Shown in pieces: positions 46,917-61,487 of a DNA stretch of 64,000 nucleotides. The position numbers and the translations under genes were made by a program. Source of the stretch: Certhia americana (Eukaryota; Chordata; Aves; Passeriformes; Certhiidae); assembly GCA_018697195.1 (NCBI GenBank), contig CM031858.1:108872944-108936943 (forward strand), written 5' to 3'. How positions within the stretch are numbered: the stretch's first letter is position 1; each line of letters opens with the position of its first letter. Under the pieces are notes generated by a model. The model did no database searches and was not told the origin of the DNA. It was given only the letters and a program-made list of their open reading frames with translations.

Positions 46917-49900
46917 TACACATGTGTGTGTATAATGGGGATGCTTTTTGGTTTGGTTTAATTTTCCTAAGGTAGGGAATCTGAATGGATGTCTATTTCT
47001 AGAATCTTGGAGAAGTTTTGTTCAGATTTACTTTGAAGCTTTATTTCTAGAATGCTGAAGTCTTCTATGGAAGTGAATTACTATTTTTGTCTCAGCTCTG
47101 TAACATAAATAGAAAGTTTCACTTGCCAAGCAGCATTCATCTGCAAAACCCTTTGTGGATATTAAAGTTTATAAATCTAAATAATTAAGTATTTCAAATT
47201 CAATGCATTTGAGACCCCTTTTTATATGAGTGCTTGCCATTCAGAAGTCAGGTTTTTAGAAAACCCTTGTTCTTTTCTTCTACAATGCAAATACAAGCAT
47301 ATTTCATTGCACATATACCAGAAAGACACATTTTTGAAAATCACAGAACCATGGGGGTAGATTAAACTGCATGTCCTGTTCCTGCTAGTGCTCTTTGTCT
47401 GACATCTTACTAATTAATGTGTTCAGCTTAAGAGATCAAGGGCTTTTCGTTGAAGGATCTGTTATCACAGCATATTCCTCCCCTTCCTGGTTTTAACTAG
47501 CTGGATTCCTCAGATTCTGTGGAGCTCTAGCCATGTCTGAGACATGCTCTTTATCTTCTCAGGGTTTTGAGGGTTTTTTGCCATTCTGTTAATTGTATTT
47601 CCTAATTTAAAAATGAATTCATAACTTTAACTAAATATCACAGCAGGTTAATAGTTTTAAGGTGTAGAGTTTTTGTAAGTTCCTGTAACATAGAAGGCAG
47701 GTTAGGAGAGAGAAAAATAAAGCTATTTGTGCCCACACAAGAGGAACAACTAAATATGAAATGCTCCTTTTTGTACTACTGCTGTATCCAATGAATTCTC
47801 TCAGCACTGATGCTGCTTACAAGAATGAAAGAATTTTGACTCAAAATTAAAAATATTTATGTTAAAGTATCATGAAGTCACATCTTTGCTGTAATTCCAG
47901 CTTCCAGCAGTATATCTAAAGTATTTAGAGGAAATTTGGTTAAAGTACTTCTATACTGCAACCAAGGTTATAAAGCAAGAGTTGTTAACAGACCTGAATG
48001 TATTTAGAAAAAGAAGGTCAACTACAAGATGGTGTGAACTACTTTTTGAAAAGAAAGTTTCTCCTGTCTGGAAACTTTCAAAACCACCTAATTCTTAACC
48101 AAGAATATGAAGAATCAGAGAGCACTGAGTTACACTGCATTCTTTTTATGATTTCTAACCTTGTAAGAGTTCAGACAGGCATACCAAACTTTATTCTAGC
48201 TATGTTTTGATTTTCTTCTAAGAGGTCTTAACATTATTTCAACATCATTTTTCTTAATGGAATAAACTGAAGTAATTCTTATCCCAGCCTTTCCATTTAC
48301 TTTTGCGGTGTATATATGGAATCTGTTTAGTAATCATCTCTTGGCTGTTTACAGTCCTTTGAAATGCTTGAAAGAGCTAATATTAGATGTTTGTTTTATA
48401 GGCCACATGGAACAGGCATGGAATCAAAGAGCTGGTTGAACTTCAACGCTGGCATTCCCAGCTCGCTTGATTCCAGTCGCCATGTCAGCAGTGTTCATAG
48501 AATCAAAAACAAGAACAGAGCAGTCTGTAATGCAGCCATGTATTCTCTTGTTTCCACAATTGCAGTCTCTGCAACCCACAGAGCTTGTGATTCTATCCAA
48601 AAGATAACAATTTGTCTGCAATTTGAAAATGTATTTTTTGACATGATGTACTTATTTGACACTATAATACAATAATAGATGTGGGGTAACATGGCTATTG
48701 CAAAATAAACTATCATTGGGAACAGTGTCTTGTCCACAATTAAAGCATGGATACTGAAAACAGGAGAATTCTGACTGAAAAAATGATTGTGTGTATAGTT
48801 TGACAAGATTTTAAGGGAGCAGTCACCTCCTTTCCAAGAATTCTTGAGATTCATAATAAAATGCTCTTCAAAAAAACTTTACTCACCTGGCTCTTTTGTG
48901 AGCATTGCAGACACAAAGAGTTTTAAAGTGTCTGTGTTTATGTCTTTATTGTATTTGCACTGCATACTGCATAAAAATAAGTGATGCTGTTTTCACTGTG
49001 TGAAATCTGGGAGAGAAGCAGCCAAATTGTAGCTATAACAGGCAGCAGCAATAACCATCACTACCAACAAACTCTGCCAGATATTTTCATTGTCAACATT
49101 GTTTCTAAAAATAAAATACATTTCTTGTTAAAAACTGTCTTTGCCCTCATGCCACTTTGATATCTCTGCTTTCCTTGCTGTCTTGGTTAAGGTCTCTTAA
49201 ACTGCAACTTAAAGAGTTCCAAATTTGATATGGATCCCTTGTGGAGGTACAACCAGAGTTCATATATCTCTGATTCTTTCAATCCTCTTTTGTCTCAAGG
49301 GGAGTATAAATATAAACCTGTTTGGCTATCTCTATAAATTTTTGAGTTGGTTTTTGTTTTTATTTTTTTTCCTCAAGCCAAAATTGATAAAGATAGCTGC
49401 ACAGGCAAGAGAATAAAGCATGCAATTTTAAGTCGGAAAGCGCGGAACATACTAATTTTGAAGCAATGTGTCTTCTGACATTACATAGAATAATCCAGAG
49501 AACAGCTGACAAAATTTTGTTTTAACTAAAACTAAGTAAAACTAGGGAAATTGGTGACTAACCTTAAAAAGGCAAGTACTGGAGCAATTGAGAAAGAAGG
49601 AGGCAGACTATAGGGAAACAGAGAGTGACAATAAATTGTCACTTTTGCTGTCACCATTACTATACCCAATAACAACCAGCGGTGCACTGCATTATCTCTG
49701 TCTTCAACTGTGTCCTCCGATATATCCAGACTCCTTCTTTCCTGATAGGTATGGCATATCAGAGTTTAGAAGGTGTTATCAATCGTGTGTGGGGAAAAGG
49801 GAACACATCCAAGAAGTTATTGTTTGTCTAACAAGGTCTGAACAATCTAACCAAATTGCCTACATTTATCATTAGTATACTTACAATGATACTAACTCTT

Positions 49901-52900
49901 ATAGCTAATAATATACTCAAGATTTCCATGAACAAACATCTATCATCTAATCTTTTCCTACAGTGTAAATATACCCTTTAAATGTTTATATCTCAAAGTC
50001 AGCAGCTTCAAGGAGGGGTAGGATTTGAGCTACAGCAAGTTATCAACCTCTCAAGTTGTTTGTTGGGAGAAATACGACAGGGATTTCTTTCCTCTCATGG
50101 TAAGGTCCATGTATGGTTAGTGGCTTACAAGGCTGTATTTCTTTATTGATCAGTAACTGTCCACTATGCTTTGGGCTTACAGTTTGGGGTCCCTGGTATC
50201 CTCCAGCATCTTTGCATTCCCTCATTGTGTTTTTTTCTAGGCTCATAAACAGCTTGCTTCACTGACTAAATACTTATTATTCCTATCCAGTAACTAACAA
50301 GATATTACAATACACATCTGTCCAAAGTTAAAAAAATGTTCAGGTGGTACTATCTTACCACTGCACAGGTGTTGCCAAAAGAAAGATAGAAAGGGCTCAG
50401 CTCCAGATAAGCCAAACAAGTCCTGACACCTTGCTACAGTTGTAAAAGCCTATGATCTTTCGCTAGCAATTAGAAAACTATATTTATTGGATTTACCCTG
50501 GCATTTTCTACTGAATTTTAACCTAAACTTCCACTAGTCCATATGATTCAGCTTGTGAAAATTTATTATAGTTCCTGGGAAAGATAGATCACAGATATGA
50601 GAAAATGTATCCAAAGATTGTAAGGGAATTAAAATAAAGATAAAAAGTGATGAGCAAATTTGAAAAGTAAAGATAGTGTGGTATGTTTCTTTCTGATCAT
50701 GATAAGAACACCTCTCTTGATACCTACATAAAGAGGATCACATTCATTGTTGATATGACTCCAGAAATATTAGTAAAGTCATAAAAGGTATTTATTTGGC
50801 TTAAAGACTTGTCTCACAGAGATAACTTGGTATTTGCCAGTCCTAAAATTCCACCACTCATAGACATGTGATAAATTTTCTAGTCCATTATCATTAACAT
50901 GATGATTGTTCTTCCTCTGTGTCATGGCTCTTGAATTCTTTTGCTGTGAGTACTCATATTCTAATGCTTCTTTCCTTGTGGGAAAATGCACATAATTTCT
51001 ACATGTTAAAGATTTGTCTACCCCAAAGAGATTAAAAGAGGGAAAAAAGTACTTCACAATATTTACAAATCTCCCAGATTTATCATCTACAATAATATAG
51101 AAGGTCATAAGGGACTCTAAAAGATATAGACTTTTCTCCACTCAACTCTCTCTTCTCCTTTTCTCCACATCATGGAAACATAAGCAACTTCTCCAAAAAG
51201 CAATCTCCAAATACAAACTGACTTAATAAGAAAGAAATTTTTATTTTCTTCTTTCCTGGGAAATATCAGACTTCTGTGTGTCTAGTGGCATCAAAATTTG
51301 ATGCAGGATATCTTCAAACTATTTTAAAAGCCTACCTAATTACAGAATTTTTTCCGATAGTTTAATATAGCCCTAGAAACTGAGATCAATGTTTAAAAAA
51401 TTAAAGTAATCATTTTTAAAAAATGGATACATGCCAGAAAGATAACAATGAAATTTTAAAGAAATATTGTATTTCCATTTACTAGTATTGTTGAAAGAGA
51501 AAAGAATGCTAGTGTGTATGAGACGTAAATGTCAAAAAGTCATCAATCGATTGCAGAGAAATTACTCAATTTTGTGGTCTCTTTAATCCTTAGAATTTTA
51601 GACAGTGGAATAAAAACTTCAAAAGGAGCAGCAGAAAAGTAGTTTCAGTAATTTGGCACAATGAGTGACTGAATCATTGGACTGGACTGACTTTCCTGTG
51701 GCTCAAGGAATTTTCAAGTACATTCATTTTCTCTCAACACAGGTCTATGTGTGTGTTTCTGTCTGCTGCACTCCAGTTCACCGGGTATGGTCCTTTCATG
51801 TCAAAGGTGCCATTCAGATGGTTTTGCCACATTTTATGAAGGTGCCAGAGAGTCTGAGGACTTCCTCTAAGGCAACATAACAGAGTCCCTTGTAAGCTGT
51901 TGTACATTATATTTCTCCCTTTATTTTTTTTGTTTTGTTTGGTTTTTGGGTTTTTTTTTGTTTCTGACGTCCTCACAGAAACAGAGTAGGAGAATACCTT
52001 GATTATTTTTTCATGAATAGGCCAATGGTGGAAAACTTTAGTAGTGTGCATATTTTTTTTCTCATCTTTAAAATATTATTACAAATAACATAGAACTTAA
52101 TGAACGTTTATTGTTTTCTCCGAATAAAGTACACTGTGTTTCAGAGCAGGATATTGTTTGATATTGAAGCCTTTCACATGTTATTGTACACGTGTCTTAA
52201 ATATTTCTTGCTATGGTGAGAATTTACCAAAAGTATATGGATAGAAAATGAAGATATTGGTTGAAAAACAAAGTTGGAAAACTAATATAGAATAAAATAT
52301 GTCTGTCAAATTGAAATTATTATCATTTACATACATGCAATTTTTAAATACATATGCATAAACTGGCATTTTTCCACAGACACTGAACTTTTAAATTGCC
52401 AGGATTTGGTTATCAGTGCAAATCAAATTGGCTGCACTGACCTCCAAGTTTAAAAGCATTTTAAGTGTATCCTATCTCTTCCACTGTCTAGGATGGTTTG
52501 AGTACAGCCTCGCATGGTTATATCTACATGAACTGAAAGAAACCATAAGTGTTGAGGTGGAATAGTTGCCTGCTTCTTGAGGACTTCTATCATTGCAAAC
52601 ATGTTTCCTAAATAATTTTAATTTGGTCATAGTAACTGCAGGATTGTGTCTGTTTCATTTAATGAAATGCTGTCCTTTGAACAGCAGTAATACAGAGTAT
52701 CTGTTTTTTATCTACACGGTAAGAAATGATCCTTCTACACAACCCCACTGATTCCATATGAAGGTAGCAGCCCACCTGTATGTCACTACTTACACCCAAG
52801 ATTTTCAATGTGGCATAATCAGGCATTAAGCTGCATGAACTGATTAAACTGTCTGGCAGAAAAGAGTTGTTCCTTTGTCATTCCCTGTACAAATACAAAT

Positions 52901-52986
52901 ATAGAGGTCTAGTTTCACATTAACTTGCAGATTATGATTTGCTTCTTGAAAGTGAAAGAAAAAAGCTGATTTTCTTTCTCTGCAGT

Positions 52987-53043
52987 AAAAACAAAAAAAA
53001 AAAAAAAAAAAGAAAAAAGAAAAAAAAAGAAACAAACAAAAAG
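52987..53043. repeat. A-rich simple repeat
   Basis: Long A runs interrupted by single G or C residues, ending in aaac units. Confidence 0.9.
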
Positions 53044-53059
53044 CAGGTGGGAAGCCTTC

Positions 53060-53560
53060 ATTAAAGAAAGCCACTGCAATTAATTAATGATCAAAAAGGG
53101 CAGTGCTGCCAGCCAAGCTTTTAACATGTAATTTTCTAGTGTGTGAATACACTCTAAGATCCTTCCTTTGTGAACCAGAAATTGAGTGCTTAGTAGTGAC
53201 ATGCATCATCCTCCCAGACAATAAGCAGCATGTGGTTTCACAAGCTGGGGTCACACTAGCTTGTAGTAACCGGATGTCAATTATTTTCCTTGGAAACAAT
53301 GACTACCAGCAACATTAAACTCCCAGGCTTTTGTGAGAGCGCAGAACGTTACCTTGTGGAGGTGTCAGTGATACTGCCTATTGCTGCTGCAGATGATGTG
53401 TCTGTCTAATGCAGCAGGAACAATACTTCTTTTCATCTGCTGCGTGTCTAACCTTCTCGGTGTTGCGTGGGTGGAGGAGCCAGGATTAGTGAATCATTCC
53501 TGATTAATGGTGATAGCAGCAGCAGCAATGCTTTAGGCTTAAAGCATTGGTTAGTGCTTG
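53060..53560. promoter_or_regulatory. Candidate conserved regulatory element (unproven)
   Basis: This segment looks more complex and less AT-rich than its surroundings. Six CpGs lie between 53271 and 53467, in a region where CpG is otherwise rare. It has several TAAT-type homeodomain core motifs. A perfect 10-base inverted repeat, CAATGCTTTA / TAAAGCATTG, with a 4-base loop lies at 53526-53549, next to an AGC repeat. I see no coding frame with a domain. The idea that it is conserved or an enhancer is inference from composition alone. Confidence 0.25.
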
Positions 53561-55611
53561 GTACTGAGAGGAGCAACATTACATAGGTAGGATCACAAGA
53601 CACAAATCTGACTCAGCTAAGTCTGAGATTTATTGCTGCTTCTTAAAGATCTAAGATATGGAGATACTATTTATGAGGTGAATCCAGTGGAGAAAAAAAA
53701 TGGTTTAGAACCAGTTTTAAATATTTTTCTATAGATTTCAATTATCTCTGTATTCTAAAAAGTACTTTAGCAGCCTAGTCCTACTTTTTCAAAAGTTTAT
53801 GTTTATGAGGAAGCTGAAATGTTTCTGTTTTCCTTCATTAATTATTTCCACTATCAAAGACATTTTCTGTACTCATAAATCTAGTTAATGAAACTTCTGG
53901 TGACAAAAATATTGAGAGAAGGGACTGCTCTGGAACTTAGGAAATTTGAGTTCCCTTCTAATTTCAAATTTAAAATTATATCAATATTGAAAAGCCAGTG
54001 GGAAGTAAGCATCTAAATAGCCACTGAAAATTACTTAGCTTCTTACCTCTACTTTGGATAGAAAATATTTGGTTAGTATTGGTAATGTATTTTTGGGGTT
54101 TTTTTTGTCTCTGACAGTAAAATCTTTAGAATGCTCTGTTTCTTCCCCATCTTTACCTATAGGAGAAAGGAATCTTTCATCTCACCTAGGGTAACACAAC
54201 AAATATGAAGAAAGGGAACAAAAATGGCAAATTGTGTAAGGGAAGTTTGGTCTGCAAGTTTTTTCAATTCCTATCCAACGCCCTTAAAATCACAAGTTAC
54301 AGTCATGGGAAGAAAAAAAAGAGGAAAAGAAAAAAAGAGAATCCAGTTTACAAACTTAAGACTTAGTCTTTCATGTTGTTTTCAGAACAAATCCAACAAG
54401 CTCTGAAACTTCTCTTGGAAAAGACAAGTGGTAAACAGATGTTAAAGATTACTCAAGTTTCTGCATTCACTGAACCACAACATAATTTGATTTTGTTGCT
54501 CTTTTGATAAGAACAGGATTTCAGAAGCATGTCTGTGTTCAATAAACACACACCTCTGTTTCTTTTTCTACTAATGAAAGTAACCCTTAGGAAAAAAAAA
54601 CTTTTCCAGTGGTAATTAGGCTTGTTTTCAATAAACTTTTTTGATATGCGGAAGCTTATAGATAAATGTTCTTTTATATTTGTGATCAGTTTTTAATGGA
54701 TTGTGCCTGTGTTTTCTCTCACTCCTTTCAGAGCTGTTAAACTATGGAATAACTACTGGGGGTATTATTCTTTTGTAAATCCATTAATATTCCTCACCAC
54801 CTATCTTTCTATGTTAATGTAATTTTCACTAGGTTCATAATGTTGGCAATCCCAACATCTCCTAATCACTTTCTGTTGCCTGAAATTTACATATTTTTGC
54901 AGATGAAATGGAGAGATGTACTGCTATGCATCAGGTGAATATAAATGCGGTAGTTAGGGTTTTTTTAACAGAAAGTCCAGTGAGTTATTATGGGCTGTCT
55001 GCTTTCTTTTGAGCACCATTTGTAATTTGTTCCTGGACAAATGTAGAAGGAACCATTTATTCTATAGAGCAAGCATACTACCTATAATAACATGAGAACA
55101 CAGATTTCTTTAATTTCTGGTCATTGTTATTCACACTTGAGAGGCAACTTTCAATTTTATTTTAGGCTTTAACTTAGATATTCTGAAAATATTTCCACTA
55201 TCACAATATGATCATGGTGACATTTTCACAGTGGGCAAATAGAGTGAAATAAATTGGCGATCTTTGCATCAATGGAGTTTGATTTACAATGATTTGGATG
55301 TAAGGTCACAAAGACTTGAAACTTTTACGAGCCTTTGAGAGAATACTTATTTAAAAAGAATCTAGATTCTGGTGCCTTAGCTGTTCTGTGTGCACATCAG
55401 CTATCCATGGAAGGAGGCACCAGCAACATGAATGAGCAGCAGCTGAGCAGAGGTAAACAGGATAAGGAAAATTGTGGAGAAAATCTTTTTTATTTGCTAT
55501 CAATATTTCAGACCCAGGATAAGATCTGAATTTAGGGAATGATCCAAAACCTGTTGTCTGGACATTGCGTTTGATCATATTAAATGCTTACTTGGAAGTA
55601 ACTTAAATAAC

Positions 55612-55624
55612 TAAATAAATAAAT
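55612..55624. repeat. (TAAA)n short repeat
   Basis: Three TAAA units in a row. Confidence 0.8.
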
Positions 55625-58259
55625 GGTGGAAATTATATTTGAATCAATTTGATAATTTTTTATCTCCGTAAGTATCCCATTTAGGGTTTTTCTTGTAATT
55701 CTACATTATTGTGACACCACTTTGTTAGGAAAGAGGAAGAAGGGGATTTAAGCCCTTGTCTTTACATGCTTCTGAAGTTAGCTGCAAAAAGGCTAGAGAG
55801 AAAACCTGTCTTTATTTTCTTCTACCATAAACCATAACACACTTTTTCAGTTGAGGATAACCTTACCTTGAACTCTGGGCAAAATCTCAAGTTATGCTAA
55901 TTTGGTAAATCCAATAGACATAAACTTCTACTTACAGCTTGCAAAATCAAATATTTTTTTTCATGTAGGTCCCAACATTTAAAACTTTTATGAGAAGGTA
56001 TCCTTTTCTCCTTTCTCTTCTCCTTCAAGGAGCACTAAATGAGCTTTCAGATAAAATGCATTTTGTTTTAAAAGCTGACACTTTTTGATTCTATGATAGT
56101 TCTAATTGTGTCCTAAAAACATGAGAAGATTGATTTTGTCCTAATATATATTTATAAATTCTTATTTCTTTTTATCCTTTTTTCATGCCTGATATGGTTA
56201 CTAAAATCCTTAGGTAAAAGTACAAGTTTATTAAACTGTCCTTCAAATTCTAAGGTATAGTATCTTTTCATGTATTCAAACAGGACAGAAAATAAAATAA
56301 CTTGAAAAGTTTACTGTAAAGACTTCCAAATTCATAGCAAGAAATTTTCAAAATTCTTAAAAAGATTTTTAAAAAAAGAAATGTTCTAGATTGCAAAATC
56401 ACACACACAAGCCTCAGATACACATTTGTTCACTAAAACTATGAGTAAAGATAGGATTTTAAGCACACAAGTAAGCCAACCAAATAACTTACCTGTTTTA
56501 CAGTCATAAGTGGGTAGCCAGAACATGGAATGTTCTTCTTTAAATGTTATAATAGTTTTCTATTTAAGACTTAAAATGTCTGGGGTTTTCTCCTAAATAT
56601 AAGTAGAAAATAACATAGTAATAATAGATGCTAACTTCCAAAGTACTTAAAAAGACTGTTATAGGATGCAACTTGGAAATGACCAACATGTTAAGGTAAA
56701 TGACAAAAAGAAGAAAAATGTTTTTCCGTGATCCTGTAACATTGGGGTCTTTTGTTTGTCTTTCCTTCACAATTGCTTCCCTGTGAGAATATATAAGTTC
56801 CTTTCTCAAGGGTATAACTCACTAGTTATTCTAGTTTAAAGAATTGTAAGTAAGTAATTCTAGGTCAGGAAAGACTGTTATCTACTTTATGACAGTAGCT
56901 GATAGCATTCCTCAAGCAAGAAATATGAAACATACAGTAATGCTTACCCATCTTTCAGCACTGTGGCTTAGGAGCTTCTGAAGATATGGATATTATCTTT
57001 TTTGTTTAAAACTTTAAACAGTTTCTAATTCATTACCATGTTTAATTGCTTTTGTATCTATTTATAATTTGACATTAATTACTTCCTTTAGCAACAAGTC
57101 TTCTACAGTCGGACAGCAGTATGGAAGAAGCATTTGTTTTTTTAAAGTTCTACATAATGATTTGTTTGCTTGAATTTTAGTGCTTTCATTAACACAAATA
57201 TTACATAATCACTCGGATTCTTCACTCCTGATGTGTAGTTATTTTCCCTTTACTGTTTCTTCTAAAAGTTGAGGTCTATTTTTCTTTATTCAAAAAACCC
57301 ACAAATGTTTCCTCTGTAACTTTTTTGAGTGGTGGGGTCCAAGTTCTTGCTCAGCAGTCAAGACACAATATCAATTTATGCAGTTTTGTAATGATGTATA
57401 CTGTTTAATTTTCTACTCTGTTTTGAGTAATTCCTTCATTTTGTCCATTTTTGGCGTTGGTGCTGTTCACAATGATTCTCACATATCTTTCCTATTTAAA
57501 TTAGGTAGCTTAGAGCATATCACCCAGTGCATAGGTTTTCATCACATGTGTAACACTGACGTTATCATTCCTGGATATCATTTACCACTTTATCACTTAA
57601 TGCCATGTGTTGATGCCATGATAGTCTCTGTAGCTCTTTAGAGCAAGATGTTTTTATTGTCCTCAGGAATTTTGAATCACCAGGAAACTTTGTCAGCTTA
57701 CTAATTATCCCCTTCTATGTATTATTTTTCAATATGGTGAATAGCAGAAGTCCAGGCAAAAATCCTGTATAAAATTGTATTGTGTGAAAATTGACTCATG
57801 ATGATACTATATCACAGTGGGTAATTATTAATGTTTCTGCCTACCTAAAATAAAAATATATCTTAAAAAACACAGTAAGCACACAATTTTTTTTTTTCCT
57901 ATGGGGTTTAATGAAATGCTGCAGTCCTGAGTGTCTGTCTCCTTGAGAATGCACTAGCCAGAGGGACACACTCTCTTCTTTATAGGGTAAAAGTTGAATT
58001 CTCCATATTTTTGTTGCTGTTTGCTCACATGCTTGTTCAGTTGTTCTTCTTTTTTTCTGTCCTTTAATTTTCTGTGATCTGGAGCTGACCTATTTACAGA
58101 AACCAAAATACCTGCTTAAAGTGCAGAATCCAGAAGGATGAAGGAATTATATTTCTGAACTTAGACATTTTCATAGCAGTACTACTGTCAGAAGTCACAC
58201 AGGATTGCCTGTACTTTCCCTTGAATATTCAAAAATAACAAAATGTGGTCCTTGTTATA

Positions 58260-58560
58260 GAGCAATCATGGTTAATCTTCTGTACAGCACGTGGTCTTAC
58301 AGCACACTGCATACTGTACATTACTTATTGCTTACCGTGTGTTTATCTGCATTCTAATTTGCATTTAATAAGAAGGATTCTTCCATTTCCCCAAAAGGCA
58401 TTTAATTGAAGTGAAGGTGACCAGCAGGTGGTTTGCATAAAATTTCATTAGCCTCTTAGATTGTTTTTGACACCTTTATGAAAGAATGCTTCATTACCAT
58501 GCAAATGGTCATTGGTCCTGCTTCCAAGCTAATCACCATATAGCATAACATGCATATCAC
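58260..58560. promoter_or_regulatory. Candidate conserved regulatory element with CTCF-like and octamer motifs
   Basis: CCAGCAGGTGGT at 58421-58432 matches 11 of 12 positions of the CTCF core as usually written (CCASYAGRKGGC). It is flanked by two octamer (POU factor) motifs in opposite orientation: ATTTGCAT at 58357-58364 and ATGCAAAT at 58499-58506. The sequence has no coding content. Binding and conservation are inferred from motifs only, and such motifs also occur by chance. Confidence 0.25.
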
Positions 58561-61456
58561 AATGTTATATTCTGTATGATTTATATGATTGCTTCAGCTA
58601 ATTTCAGAGTTATAATGGCACACTTAAATAACTGTAGAATGGCAAGAATCTCATATAAGTCATAGCCAATTATGCCATAAAGACTATCCAGTACAATCCA
58701 AATAAGAGAAGAACCAAAGAAAATGTATTTGTTTGATACTGCTACCCTTTCTGATAAAGAAAATGATGATTTCTTTCCAGCTTTGAGATGACATGGAAAC
58801 TCAATATAAGAACAAGTACTAACTTTCATTTCTTTGGTTATCTCTCATGAATACAAATAAATGAAGGTCAATTTTGCATGCAGGTTTGTAGTCCAATAAT
58901 TTATACAATTTCCAAGAATTATTTTTTTAAATAGTTGAAAATAAATTTTAAAAATTACACTTTCTTTTATTTTATATTAATTTTTTTTTTCATATTGCTA
59001 ATTTGTTTAAATATCAGATTTTTGTCCTTATTTTTGCTCTAATTTCTAGCTTATGCATTAAGCAATAGAAAATTTCAAGTCAATATCCACAGTCTAGTTG
59101 GGTTTTTTTCGCTGCATGCATAGTTTACATCTTCTCATGTAATATTCTAATTTTCCTGAATGCTGCTCTGAACATAGCTTTTGCACATGGATTCAGTTAA
59201 TTTCAAGTAATGCAAGCTACGTATATAAGGAAAAGTTGTGAAAGTAGTGTGATTTTTACTTTCCTCTTGGTAGAACTTATTTTGAGAACTTATTTGAAAT
59301 TAGAGATTGGAAGATTTTTTTTTTAATAACATGTATCCACTTGCAGCAAAACATGACAATGTGCATGTTTTGGTGACTTTTTCTTTTTGTTAGTAGTTAA
59401 AATGGAGCTCGGACCTGCAGATATCCCATATTAAGGCCATTGAATGTTTCAATCCCTTTTAGCATATTCAATCCTATTAGCATATCCTGTTTAGTATTAA
59501 TACCTGGAAACTGATACTGAAGTTTCATGTAGGCAAAACAAGCCACAATGATATCATGATTTTTACCCTTTTAATTTCCATTCCAGCTTTATAAGTGTAC
59601 ATTTTCTCAAACATTTACCCTTGTTTGGAAAGAAGACTCTAGGACTGGTGTATAACTATGCATATCCTGATCCTGTCTTAGTGGGCCCAGCAGAGTCTGA
59701 AGTGAGAGAATCAGACTATTAGTATGAAACTAATTGAAAAGCTTCAGTGTTAGCAGGCCTTTAAGTTATATTAAATTATCTAGTTGAAAATATTGCTGTC
59801 ATAACAATGATTGTTGCAACTACTCCTACTACAAACAATTTCTGACTTTAACAAGAAGTGTCACTTTTTCTGAAATTTATATATTGTTATGATAAGAAAT
59901 GAAATTACGTGACTTATTTTGACATATTAATTACTCAATTACTGGCATAAATCTTGCTGTAGATCATGGAAAAGAAGTTTCAAACCCCAGATTTAGGCTT
60001 CTGGGTTTTTTGACAGCTTAAAAAATACATCAAATCTCAAGCCTTTTTAAAATTAAGTTTAAATATTTATGTCTTTGAGTTGTTTACTTACTGTAATAGT
60101 GAAGACTAGTTAGACAGTATGGAATAAGCATAATTAATATAAATCTCAGTAATACAAATACAACATGATCTATATGAACTTCGTTTTCCTTAATTCATTA
60201 TTTATAAACTGACACTCTTTATACACAGACGCTTTCTATTATTTTTTTTTTACTTATTTTTTCCTGAAGAATAACAGCATTGGAATATGGTTAAAAAAGG
60301 ATGACTGTTTCAAAATTCCACAGTGTGCATCATAAAGCTCCAACTGCTGACCTTTTCTTATTTTATTAAAAAATAATATAATTTAAAGCATTTCTGCCGA
60401 TCCAATAGGTAATACAGAATATGAAGAATTAAGTGATTTTTTTCTCATAGGTCATTTCAGCTTTCTATACCTCATAGACAAACTATAAATTCCATGAAAA
60501 TATAACTGGGCACTTTCAGATTGTGAATATCTGTTTCTTGTTTTGACATCTTCACCTTTTGAATATTACTAAAATATGGTACAGTTCTGTGTGAGTTTTA
60601 GTGAAAGATATTGACATATCTCAAATACTCTGATATTCTGCTATTTATTTATGTTTTGTGTAATAATATAATATGATAAACTATAGGACAGACCATGTTA
60701 AATGCATGGTATAATTTGTACAACGCAGTTGTACAGTGCATGGAAAAAGAACTCCCATGTGAAACAATGGATCTGTATCACAAAATAACTACAGAAGATA
60801 AAAAGCTGACTGGAGCACTTGTATAGCAATTCAAATGCCAGCTGGAAGTCTAAATCATGCCTCTCTTGTAAGTGCCAATAGATCCTGATGGTAGCTACAG
60901 CATGATAGTTAACTACTAAATCAATGAAAGCAGCATTGCTCCCTCCCAATCTGTTTCTCCAGCCTCAATTTTCTGGCCTCAGCTTTGCCTTTGCAGAGCT
61001 TCAGGAAACCTGCTCACCTTAGAGAACCTTCTTACATAACTTCTGCTTGAGCACCACTGCCCAAAACAAACACAACATAAATCCTCATCTACTGCTTTTC
61101 ACCAGAAAAGGCTGCAGTGACATCTGTTACTGCAGCTTCTGTTTTGTTTTTCTCTGTTAGTTCTTGATAGTGAAACTCTTAGTCACTTTAGAGACATCAT
61201 ATGGTATGGACCAATACTGGGTCCAGAATCAGATGGTCAGGATAAGCACAGAAGTACAGATACAAGGTTAAATTTTATCAGTTTCCCTAATGTTTGTTTA
61301 AAATTCCTAGTTTCTACAAATATCCATTCCAACAAAATCATGAGTTGGAACAGTGGCAGAGATACAAATGAGGGTAATGAGAGCCACAGTGCTTGGCTTC
61401 AAGGTGTAAATGTGCATTTGCAGATTTTTTGAGAGCAGAATTCAGTTTCACCTTAA

Positions 61457-61460
<4 letters not shown>

Positions 61461-61487
<27 letters not shown>
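61461..61487. repeat. Poly-A tract (27 A)
   Basis: An uninterrupted run of 27 A. No processed pseudogene or SINE body was recognised upstream. Confidence 0.95.

Larger units (their letters stand above)
41353..52986. other. Non-coding stretch, no gene recognised
   Basis: No host exon or RNA gene recognised. It holds AT-rich inverted repeats (43.6 and 44.53 kb), a TA/CA microsatellite, a G-rich tract (46889-46916), and a few unexplained frames of 100-125 codons (44913-45290 minus; 48364-48675 plus; 48495-48854 minus; 50779-51141 minus). None shows a motif, membrane segment set or splice context that I can defend. Confidence 0.65.

Noticed and set aside
48364..48854. Overlapping 103-codon plus and 119-codon minus frames
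   Set aside because: No recognisable protein; an AG before 48401 could mimic an acceptor site, but nothing else supports an exon.
61461..61487. Poly-A run as a sign of a processed pseudogene
   Set aside because: No retroposed coding sequence or target duplication was recognised upstream.
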